Source of the DNA: Rhodocollybia butyracea
Lineage: Eukaryota > Basidiomycota > Agaricomycetes > Agaricales > Omphalotaceae
DNA length: 64,000 nt
Reading direction: 5' to 3'
Assembly: GCA_015501585.1 (NCBI GenBank)
Contig: JADNRY010000100.1
Span: 1 to 64,000 of the forward strand
Shown here: positions 44,943 through 54,783 of the stretch, in pieces
Numbering within the stretch: position 1 is the stretch's first letter
Layout of the letters: each line of letters begins with the position of its first letter
Program-made: the position numbers and the translations under genes
The notes under the pieces: generated by a model
Database searches by the model: none
Seen by the model: only the letters and a program-made list of their open reading frames with translations
What the model was told of the DNA's origin: nothing

Positions 44943-46869
44943 ATCGACAGGGTTGCTCTGGCAGAGCGAGCCTGAGTATGAGTATGGGAAGAACGGAAGA
45001 AAAGGAGGAAGAGGGAAGTAAGACGCCGGAAATAATGGCTTTATATGCGCCGGCAAGTACGGTGCCTATACGGGCCCGGATTTTCAATCGGCGAGTAGTT
45101 GGCGAGTTGTGTCACTCACTACATTTGTGATCCTGTCATATTGAACTTGAATTAGAGTTCAGACGCGGTACTTCGACGTCAGCAATAGGAACGAGCAAGA
45201 ACGAGCAAGAATATGCAGATCTATTGAATCATTCCCGTCGACTTACAGTCAAGGGAAATCATCTATGTGCGAGTGCTTCTTTATACTTCTCCCGGAGTAG
45301 CGGCATCTATGTATAGCTTTGAGTTGCTCCACACCAAACTCACGTTCTAAACAACTTCAATATGTTAGCGATGACATCGCAGTACACCGGCTTGGCAGGA
45401 AACTACTTACTAGGTCGACAGAGGGCCCACACAGATTTCAGTTCCCCGACCAGAAACACGGCGTTGTTCCTACCTCCGATTATAAACAAAATGAAGGATC
45501 ATGCTTCAATGGATCATCGATAAGTTCCGAGTGAATTTGAGAAATTACGGAAGGTTCAGAATGTAATAAGCAGTTCTCGACTCCCAAGTAAAATGCCGTG
45601 ATGTCCAGAAATCGCCCTTACAGCCAACTAACCAAGAAAATGAAAAGAAAAATACTAATTGCCATATGCACCACACGGCCCTACAATCCGAGTTGGATCC
45701 AGCCCCATCATCTGCAGCAAACGCTTGCGGTTGAGTCGTCGTTAATTATACTGATTGATCAGGAGGCTCCGGGGTTGCTCTCCGGGATATAGCTATCAGT
45801 GCGTGATTAGATATGGAAAGAGAAGGAGACTCGGAAGCAGGAGAATTTCCCTCATTCTACCCATAACTCCTCTCTACTCAGCGCCCTGGCATCGCCCTAA
45901 TCCTTAGCCTATCCCCTTATTTCCTTATACTTCTATCGCCTTATTCCCTTACTCCCTCATTTCCTATTTACCCACACCAGCACAAGCCAAATATCAACCA
46001 GATACCTGGTCCCAGACACACCCTCCCGTAGCGCGAAAGAGAAAGAGTGAGGGTGGGCCCGAGGAGGATGGGTGGAGATTCTACACACCAAAACTAAAAC
46101 CCTCCATCGGTATACGGTGTCCTAAACAATCACCGAGTATGCTACTGTCACTTCTGTCATGTTGAAGGAATAAGAATTAGCATAATAAGGCCTTCCCGGG
46201 GGGTATATAGACGCGGGATCTCATACATATGTATTGGGCAGCAATAGGATTCAGGAACCAGCAACGATAGATTTATTCGCGTCGATCGCTCTACAACCGT
46301 GTCTGTGTGGACTTTGGAGAATGGCTTCAAAACGTTCAACGCGGAATGCAATCAGCGGCAATAGTACCAGCTTGGCAAGAAACTTAAACTCAGGTTCAAC
46401 AGAGGGCAAGATCAACCCAGAACACGGCGTTCTTCATATGTATTATGTGCATCCGACATAGTTGGCAGAGGGAGACGCTGTTGCATGTTACGGCCAGGAT
46501 TGTTAACGGTACGACTCAGGCCTCACCTCATTCTACCCGTACTCAGTCTTGTACAAACCAAATATTTTATGTTCGGTAGACTTTGTAATTTATCTACGGT
46601 GTATACAATCTGAGAACGCGCAGAAGCCAAACTTTTAGAGTCTAGCTGACTAGTCACTATGCGGTCGGACACTGGCATCGGACCAACATCGGACATGGTG
46701 CGAGCAAAAGTTAAAACGCGATTCACTAAGTACAAAATTTTCTCCAAACTTCTCTATCGCCTTACTCCCTCGTCCCCGCTCCGTGCCCGGTTTTCGATGT
46801 TTCCTCTATAGTCGTCCGTACGGTTTTTCGAAGTATCTTCGAGGAACTGACCGACATCGTTACTTCAAT
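44943..46869. other. repeat-rich intergenic region
   Basis: Parts at about 45225-45335 and 45880-46060 match pieces of the duplicated block at 49.3-49.9 and 54.1-54.7 kb (GAGTTGCTC phrases, CTTATTCCCTTACTCC runs). The region 46165-46290 is a third copy of the CCTTCCCGGG...GGTATATAGACGCGGGA unit. No coding gene recognised. Confidence 0.5.
46165..46290 (+). repeat. copy 1 of the CCTTCCCGG-TATATAGACGCGGGA unit
   Basis: Shares with 49185-49330 and 54005-54140 the phrases AATAAGAATT, CCTTCCCGG, GTATATAGACGCGGGA and GCGATAG/GCAATAGGATTCAGGA, then TTATTCGCGTCGA/TTCACGTCGACC. It resembles a TATA-bearing promoter segment. This copy has no secreted-protein gene beside it. Confidence 0.6.
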
Positions 46870-47564
46870 CACTACGCCAGCGTCAAAAAATATCGGGCGA
46901 AATTATCGCCGAAAGTATTGTTGTAATTACTTACCTTTTTCAATAAGAATTACGGTTGAAAAATCTTATGAAAAATACATTGTAATTGATTGTCTTTTTC
47001 TTTTGAAATTTCGCCAGTAATCTATTGTATATTTCGCTCGAAAAAGGCAATGAGATTACTTATCTATTTCGCTCGTGATTAATTAAAAATTTCGAGCGAA
47101 ATTTTTACAATGTAATAACTGGAAGTTCGGTCATGTGATCTGTATTGGACAACATTTCCTGTCTTTGAACGCGACTTACGGGATACTGTATATGTATGGC
47201 CGTGCCAGTCACCAGAACAAAACTCCAGACATAAAATAACTACACCTCCATCCAGTTCTGCCCTCATATCCGCCTAAAGTATTGTCAGATGTACATCACA
47301 TGACCGAACTTCCAGTTATTACATTGTAAAAATTTCGCTCGAAATTTTTAATTAATCACGAGCGAAATAGATAAGTAATCTCATTGCCTTTTTCGAGCGA
47401 AATATACAATAGATTACTGGCGAAATTTCAAAAGAAAAAGACAATCAATTACAATGTATTTTTCATAAGATTTTTCAACCGTAATTCTTATTGAAAAAGG
47501 TAAGTAATTACAACAATACTTTCGGCGATAATTTCGCCCGATATTTTTTGACGTTGGCGTAGTG
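46870..47564. mobile_element. fold-back / MITE-like element with CACTA ends, 695 bp
   Basis: Two arms of 270 bp (46870-47139 and 47295-47564) are inverted copies with one mismatch noticed (CCAGCG against CCAACG near the ends). They enclose a 155-bp loop. The ends read CACTACGCCA...TGGCGTAGTG, so they begin CACTA as in CACTA-superfamily transposons. The arms contain repeats of TTTCGCTCG/CGAGCGAAA. There is no coding capacity. The flanking three bases (AAT and AGT) are not an exact duplication, so the class is tentative. Confidence 0.8.
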
Positions 47565-47987
47565 AGTGAGGTCAGCAGCAACAAAAAGCTCAGGTGCATC
47601 TTTGATATGACTTCCTGTAAGGTTGATTTGGCCAAAAAAGCTCGATTAATTCTATCTGGGAGCTCTGCGATCAGCCCATCCCATCAAAACTTGATCAACG
47701 ATTTACGGAGGGCCTCTGTATTAAGCGTTTTTTTTTTCGCTTGATTTTGGTTCCAATCAAATTATCATGGGTATGATCTGGTGTTTATTGGAGTTAAATT
47801 GCTACAGGAAGTCAGCCAATCTTCCTGAAGTTGCTTGAGTGTTTTTGTGGCAAGGAGGCTCTTGAATAAATCGGGTTTGAGCACCGCTCAGGGCCATCGG
47901 ACTTTGAGACAATTATTAACGGTTAACCCCTTCCAGCTTGTGACTTTTTGACTGGGCATCAAGATTAATTTCGAATGGGCCATAGTA
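47565..47987. other. intergenic, nothing recognised
   Basis: A T run (47727-47736) and short frames only. Confidence 0.4.
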
Positions 47988-48257
47988 TCAAAATTTATAA
48001 CGTCTGTTGTGGTCCTGTTTGAAACTTCAGTGCACCTCCCCTCACGCAGGCCCGGTATGTCGTTTACATATCTCTTTCTCCTATCTCTTCTCGGCTTCTT
48101 GTTCGAATTACTGAACGACCTGTGCCTCTAGTGACAGATCCACCAACACCTACTCTATCTGCTGGCCAGATTGAGCTCCCAAACTCCTAAGTATTGACAG
48201 CTTTTGCAATTTGGACTCAAAATTCACCAGAGGACTCCCCCTATAGAAACGTTCAAA

Positions 48258-48918
48258 ATGATTTCAGTATCATACAAACTTCCGCTCACCTTGGCCCTCC
48301 TCTGTACCAGCTTCTTAGCTTTTATACCTATCCAAGTCAACTGTTCACCCCTTCCCGGTCCTGGAAAACATACAATCAGCGAGTCAAGAAGTGAATCGTG
48401 AATCTCTCTATCTTTGCTGGAGAGCTGATGACTTTCTAGATCCCACGCAAAGCAATGAGAAATATTCCTATCCTTTGATGCTCTTGGCTCGCAGCATCGA
48501 TAACGAAAAGATACACATATCCCTAGTCATAGGCATATCCGACCTAGTCCCAGGCAACCAAGTTCTACAGGCGCGCTTTCAAAACATAAATGACTTTGAG
48601 AGTCCGCTTATAGGCAACCACGGCGTCTTCCCACCCACAGCCCCACGGGACGAGTTGATATCCTTGAATGCACATATCGAATTTACTTCTCCAAAGGCGT
48701 TTTTAGCCGAGGTAGACGCGCTAAGCAGAATAACCATGGAGAAAAAGCCCACTGAAAAGGGAGGGAATTACGCGGATTATGTCAAGAAGGTGCTGGAGAA
48801 GCTAGTGGACCAGAGAAAACTACAGAGTGTTCCAGAAGAGTTTACGACGTGGTATAACACGAATTACGAGAAGGTCTCAAAGGGTATGCGCTTGAAGCAG
48901 GAGAAGGGGATCAAGTAA
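48258..48918 (+). pseudogene. small secreted protein SSP1, broken by a 7-bp duplication
   Basis: ATG 48258 starts a signal peptide: KLPLTLALLCTSFLAFIPIQ, then VNCSPLPGPG. After SESR a 7-base tandem repeat (GTGAATC twice, 48382-48395) shifts the frame; the remainder (ESLYLCWRAD...) is open in another frame to 48918. The C-terminal part PTEKGGNYADYVKKVLEKL, then FTTWYNTNYEKVSKG, is nearly the same as in SSP2, so this part was under constraint. No domain known; a secreted effector-like or cell-wall protein is one possibility only. Confidence 0.68.
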
Positions 48919-49184
48919 AGAGTGGAACAAGTTGTGTAGCGTGTAGAGTGTAGGTAGCAACACTGAAATTATAAAAAGGGGTTTTCCTCAGATTGCCCTC
49001 TCGTGAACTTGAGCAATCTCTCCAGTTTCATACCAATTTATTGCCAAGGGGGACGGGGTCGAGATTCTAATGACTGATTCTACAATCCACCGAGGCTCTT
49101 GAAGCCCCGCCGATATACGGCGTTCTAACAAACCACCGAATGTGATACTGTCATGTTAAAAAATCGTTTGAAGAATAAGAAATT

Positions 49185-49330
49185 AAGAATTGACATAATA
49201 CAGCCTTCCCGGGAGGGTATATTATATAGACGCGGGACCTCCTGGGACCTCCTGGGACCTTCTACTTACATGATATAGCAGCGATAGGATTCAGGATATT
49301 CAGGAACGAGTAAACTTGAATATAGATGTA
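49185..49330 (+). repeat. copy 2 of the CCTTCCCGG-TATATAGACGCGGGA unit
   Basis: Lies downstream of SSP1. It contains CCTTCCCGGGAGGGTATATT, GACGCGGGACC, and a local triplication of the CTGGGACCT phrase near 49238-49261. Confidence 0.7.
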
Positions 49331-49984
49331 GATTTATAATCTATTGACTTATTCACGTCGACCAGTCGGACCAGCTGCGTTTTTGCCCCTTCCAGAACCC
49401 TACAGTCAGGGGGTGATCCTCTCTTCATATTTCTTCCGAAGTATGTATAGTATTTAGCAAGTTTGTTGCTCTACACCCGAACGCCCAGTCTACTAAGTAG
49501 TAAGGGCGTTCGCGGAATTGTAGCGAAGGCATTTCAATGTACTGGCTGGTGTATTTCAAGTTCACTGCCAGCAAAGAGAGAGGGAGAGATAGATGGCGTT
49601 AGGCCATCTTACAAGTTATAGCCCAGGACGCCTCATACTCAGTAAGGCTCGGAAGACTTTTTGCAAAAATGTTCAAACATTCGATAGACTCTGGAGGAGT
49701 CCATCTCCAATACAACCCATTGCTATTCTTATTAGTATTACACTTGATTCCTCCCCCTCGTTCGCTTGTTTCTTTCTTTCTACTCCACTTCTCTCCACTT
49801 ATCGCTTTTCGCCTTACTCCCCACTTATCGCCTTTCGCCTTACTCTCTCATCGCCTTATTCCCTCATGCCCCCACCAAGCCCCCACCCCCTCATTGCCCA
49901 CCCGTGACCCAGCACCCAAATACCTCTCCCCAAACATGCCTTCCTCCATAGCTTTGATCTATATATATATATGGGATACGATCG

Positions 49985-50560
49985 CGTCATGGCAATGTTA
50001 CCTGAAAATGTAAAAATCGGATGAGATCGAAAAAAATCAAAGAGAGACAGAAATCAAAGAGAGAGAAAAGACAGGAAAGAGAAGAAGGAGGATACACCCA
50101 CCAGTAGCATACCACAACCAGGGAGCGCCTATATCCCTCCACGCGCCTTGCCCGTCGAGGCCCCAGACAAGGGAGCACCGCTCGCTGATACTGGGCCCGC
50201 AGATGTTGCGGATGACGGTGCGGCCGTCGCCGTCGCCGTAGCCATGTGTGTGTGTGTGTGTAAAGGGAGTGAGCAGTGGGAATGAAGGAGGGAAGGAGAG
50301 TGGAAGGGATTAGCAGTAGGGCAGTAGGAGGAAAAAGGATCAATTCAACAATCCCCGCAAACCAGACCAGAGGAAACCAAAAGAGAAAGACGCGCCCAGT
50401 AGCAAAAACAGTCACATCCGCCTCGACTCCGTTGCCATCCTCAAATTTAAATCCCTGTGGGTGAACTTCTGCATGGGGGAGTTGTTCTTGAGCTTGATTT
50501 TGCCGTCGATGCAGTGCCATGAGGGTGGAGGCACCGGTGTCTGTTGGGGTGGGGTTAGAG
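49985..50560 (-). pseudogene. 3' fragment of an FMO gene
   Basis: Minus strand: TDTGASTL, HPQGFKFEDGNGVEADVTVF and GRTVIRNICGP correspond to DTGASTL, TPQGLKFEDGSEVEADVVVY and GRTVIRNICGP in the FMO gene at 55.1-55.5 kb. Only the last two or three exons are present, and the frame shifts in the first of them. It lies downstream of SSP1 exactly as the full gene's 3' end lies downstream of SSP2, so it came with the segmental duplication. Confidence 0.8.
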
Positions 50561-50640
50561 TAAAGGGTTGGGGAAAGGGTCAAGGAAACATCTCGATTCT
50601 CAACCGAGTGTTTGGCACTCAAAGTCTCAAACACATCAGA

Positions 50641-51879
50641 TTATACGAACCGACAACTGGGTTTTTAGGGGTACAATCAGGGGTCCTCCTTATACAAACA
50701 TCGCAGCCGAGTGTTCGGCACTCAAACCCAGTCAAAACCCACACTGGGCTGATCTGGGCATTTAGCGTATATCTGAGTAGGTCTGTGTCTGTCTGTGTAT
50801 CAACTGTGTATAGCTGGCGATTTTTTTTTCAATTTAATCTCAAATCTATTTGTGGGAAATTCATGCAGAACAGTCTCTAAGTTTGAGTTTGCGAGTCAAG
50901 TACGCAGCAATAATATGACTTTGGCGCTCGGACTTCGAGATATTTTTTACTTTGTAGGGAATGCGGCCGAGCGGCTTAGCATGTGACACAACAGAATTTC
51001 GACATTTTGAAAGTTTTTTTACATCGCTCGTTTGTTCCTTTACTCTGTCTACCTCCGTCTATTTAGTATGAACTCAGTACATATTCAATGACTCTTTCAA
51101 TGACTCTTCAACTCACTTTGGACTCTAGTAGAGACTTGAGGATGGATTCATTGGGCTGGGTCATTCCAAGGTGAGCTATCTCAGTCTTGTCTTGAATAAT
51201 TTACTAATTTTTTTCTTGGTTAGCTCTTGTTGGTTGTATCATGCCGGTATCCCACACGCTAGTGCTTCCATCAACTCCGTCTCCTGTACATTCCAAAGGT
51301 GAGCTATACTTTTTCTTTTGAGCTAGTTACTTGAACAATTTTTTTTTTTAGCTCTTGTGTTTGTCAATAACCTATGCTGACGTGTAATATGTGTGCTTTC
51401 TTAGTTACAGTTTATATGTAGAGGTTGACTTATGTAGAGCCAGCTGCCAGTTCAATGCATAGTCAGCTCAATGTACTTACATAGCGCTCATAACTGCGGC
51501 CTCATACAGGTGTAATTTATATGTAGTTTGTACGTCACAGTTGATAATAATCCAATACTCTAATATGATTCACTCAGACTATCCCAGATGGACCCAGATG
51601 AGAACAGCCTACAGTAATAGTAATATCACATTGTATCTTGTACAGTTCAGGCCAGATGAACTCATATTATCCCAGAAGAACACAGTTATATACAATACTA
51701 AATTTTCACTCTCTGTGCGGTTCTTGCCAGATAAACACAGACAAGAACAGCCTGTACGGCTGATATCTGGAATTTCTGGGAAAACAGCTGATCTCGGATG
51801 ATCACAGCTGGAACACGACTTTTTCTCGGCTCAACCCAGTGCAGGTTTTCACTGGGACTCAAACATAACAGATATTGCG
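50641..51879. other. intergenic with one isolated minisatellite unit
   Basis: 50640-50740 holds a unit of the minisatellite found at 51.9-52.7 kb. The rest is AT-rich with T runs and no recognised gene. Two similar pieces at about 51170-51230 and 51295-51355 (GGTGAGCTAT...TTTTTT...TAGCTCTTGT) form a short direct repeat. Confidence 0.5.
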
Positions 51880-52680
51880 ACAACTGAGTTCTAATAGGGG
51901 TATAATCAGGGGTCCTCATTATGGGGTATAATCAGGAGTCCTCCTATACGACCATCTCCGCCGAGTTTCAAGTTGGCACTTAAACATATCAGAGATTATT
52001 GCCTTCTGATACAACTCCCTACGAGCTCAATGGTGGTTACTGCTTTAGCAACCAGGTTGTGTTCCGAAATGAATCTCAGTTTGGCAGACTGGCAGGACCG
52101 CGTGTGCATCGTTCTACTGAGATTCCTTTGGATGTTGTCAGTGGTCATGGGGGTGACCTTGCTGAACACCCAAAACTTGATACTTCTACTTTGGATGTCG
52201 TCAACGTTCATGGGGGTGACCGTGCTGAACGCCCGTATAATCAGGAGTCCTCCCTATACGACCATCTCCGATGCGACAACTGAGTTCTAATAGGGGTATA
52301 ATGAGGGGTCCTCGTTATACCCATATCTCCACCGAGTGTTTAGCACTGAGTTTTAGGGGTATAATCAGGAGTCCTCCCTATACGACCATCTCCGCCGAGT
52401 TTCAAGTTGGCACTTAAATATATCAGAGATTATACGAATTGACGACTGAGTTTTAGGGGTAAACTTAATCATGGGTCCTCCTTATACGAACATCTCAACC
52501 AAGTGTTTGCCATTTGGCACTCAAACATATCAGATAGTTCAGATTATACTGAGTTCTAGGGGTACAATCAGGAGTCCTCCTTATGCGAATATCTCAACCG
52601 AGTAGGTGTTTGGCACTCAAACATATCAGATTACACGAACCGACAACTGAGCTCTAGGGGTATAATCAGTCCTTTTCTTC
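51880..52680 (+). repeat. degenerate minisatellite, units of about 100 bp
   Basis: About seven units share GGGGTATAATCAGGAGTCCT, CCTATACGACCATCTCCGCC, GAGT, GGCACTTAAACATATCAGA and GACAACTGAGTT. Units vary in length and one is interrupted by about 220 bp (52010-52230). An extra unit lies at 50640-50740. Confidence 0.85.
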
Positions 52681-53047
52681 CCTATGACTCTTGACTCCTA
52701 TGGGTTGTAATTTTGAACAGGCCTTAGCACTGCCGTAGCATCAAGGTAGATCAAAATTTATACAGGCTGTTTATAAAGTCTGTTGTGGTCGGGTTTGAAA
52801 CTTCAGTGCACCTCCCCTCACGCAGGCCGGTAAGTCGTTCACAAATCCCTTCCTACCCCTTCTCTACTTCCTGTTCTCATTGCTGAACGACCCGTACCTC
52901 TAGTGACTGATCTACAAACACCTACTTTATCTGCTGGCCAGGTTGAACTCCCCAAAGACCCCAACCCGTAAGTATTGACAGCTTTTGCAGTTTGGACTCA
53001 AAACTCACCAGAGGCCTCCCAATAGAGACCTCCACAATCAATCCATA

Positions 53048-53712
53048 ATGATTTCAGTATCCAAACTCCCGCTCGCCTTGGTCCTGAGTGTCCTCCTCTG
53101 TACCTGCTTCTTAGCTTCTACGCCTATTCAAGTCAACTGTTCACCTCTTCCTGCTCCCGGAAATCCAACAACCAGTGAGTCAAGAAAAGAATCTCTCTGT
53201 CAATGCTGGAGAGCTAATAAACTACCACTATCTTCCCAGATCCCGGTAAAAGCAAATCTTTGACGCTGTCGGTTCACAATATGGATAACGAAAAAATACA
53301 CGTATCCCTAATCATGGGCAACGTAGTTCTAAAGGCACTCCCTAAAGAAATGGATGACTTGAAGAGTCCGCTTGTAGGCAACCGCAACTTCGCCACACCC
53401 CCAGACCTGGCAGGGGACGGGTTGATATCCTTGGATGCAGATGCCGAATTTCCTTCTCCAAAAGAGTTTTCAGATGAGATACAAGAGCTAAGCACAATGA
53501 CCATGAACCCTTTTAAGCCCACTGAAAAGGGAGGGAATTACGCGGATTACGTCAAGAAGGTGTTGGAGAAGCTAGTGTCGGACAGGAGGCTAGTGTCGAA
53601 TCAGAAAAAACTAAAGAAAGTTCCAGAAAAGTTTACGACGTGGTATAACAAGAATTACGAGAAGGTTTCAGAGGGTACGCGTTTGAAGCATGAGAAGGAG
53701 GAGCACAAGTAA
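53048..53712 (+). CDS. small secreted protein SSP2 (one frame break)
   Basis: ATG 53048 starts MISVSKLPLALVLSVLLCTC, a signal peptide ending near VNCSPLPAPG. After ESLCQCWRAN the frame must change by one base near 53237 to reach PGKSKSLTLSV (53245-53275), then continues to 53712: HVSLIMGNVVLK, PTEKGGNYADYVKKVLEKLV, FTTWYNKNYEKVSEGTRLK. SSP1 lets the reading be checked: WRADDFLDPTQS is continuous there. About 215 residues if read through. A Cys pair (CQC) follows the signal peptide. Family unknown. Confidence 0.66.
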
Positions 53713-54004
53713 AGAGCGGGAAGAACAAGATGAGAGCGAGAGGAGTGTAGCGTGTAGCGTGTAGGTAGCAACACTGAAATTGTAAAAAAAATCAGTTTTG
53801 CCCGTTTGCCCAGATTGCCCCCTCGTGAACTTGAGAAATCTCTCCAGTTTCATATGAATCTATCGCCGAGGGCGACGGGGTGGAGATTCTAATGACTGAT
53901 TCTACAATCCAGAAGCCCCGCCGATATACGGCGTTCTTGCAGCGTTCTAACAAACCACCGAATGTGATACTGTCATGTTAAAAAAATCGTTGAAGAATAA
54001 GAAA

Positions 54005-54140
54005 ATAAGAATTGACATAATACAGCCTTCCCGGAGTGGTATATAGACGCGGGACATCGCGGGACCTTGTACATATGTACCAGCGATAGAATTCAGGATA
54101 TTCAGGAACTCGGAGCAAACTTGAATATAAATGTAGATCT
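54005..54140 (+). repeat. copy 3 of the CCTTCCCGG-TATATAGACGCGGGA unit
   Basis: Downstream of SSP2: CCTTCCCGGAGTGGTATATA, GACGCGGGACATCGCGGGAC. Same order relative to SSP2 as copy 2 has to SSP1. Confidence 0.7.
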
Positions 54141-54783
54141 AAAACTATAATTTATTGACTTATTCACGTCGACCAGTCGGACCAGCTGCGTTTTCGCCCC
54201 TTTACAGAACCTTACAGTTAGGGGGTAATCCTCTCTTCATATTTCTTCCGAAGTATCTATAGTATCCATAGTAACAGCATCTTTAGCAAGTTGAGTTGCT
54301 CTACCCGAACATACGGTCTAAGCACGTTCACGGAATTGTAGTGAAGGCATCGCAGTGTACTGGCTCGTGGACTACCAACAGAGAGAGACGGTGTTAGGCC
54401 GTCTTACAAGACGCCTCATACTCAGTAAGACTCAGACTCTGGAAGAGACCTTCTTAGCCCATCTCTGTTCGTAGTAGCAACATTCATAATCCAATTTCTT
54501 GCTGTTCTTACTAGTATTACACTTGCTTCCTCTTCTTTCTTTCTTCAATCTTTCTACTCGTACTTCTCTCTCCACTTCTCTCCACTTAGGTATCGTCTTT
54601 CGCTCTACCCCATCCGATCATTCCGTCACTGAATCTTCTTATTCCCTCTTATGCTCACGCCCTGACTCACTGCCCACCCGAGACCCCAGCACCCAAATAC
54701 CTCTCCCCAAACACGCCTTCCTCCATCGCTTTGATTTCTATATATCGGTCAGTTCAAAGTCAATTAAAAGAACACTCCAAGCC

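Larger units (their letters stand above)
47988..50640 (+). repeat. segmental duplication, copy 1 (partner about 52754-55500)
   Basis: Starts with TGTTGTGGTC...TTGAAACTTCAGTGCACCTC, also at about 52775-52815. It runs through a secreted-protein gene, a shared downstream block (CTCTCCAGTTTCATA, TATATAGACGCGGGA, CAGCTGCGTTTT), and the 3' part of an FMO gene. Copy 1 holds only an FMO fragment; copy 2 joins the full gene. Confidence 0.85.

Noticed and set aside
50955..50990. tRNA-like stretch (GCGGCCGAGCGGCTTAGC)
   Set aside because: It resembles the D arm of tRNA-Ser/Leu, but no anticodon stem, variable arm or T arm with GTTC follows, so it is at most a relic.
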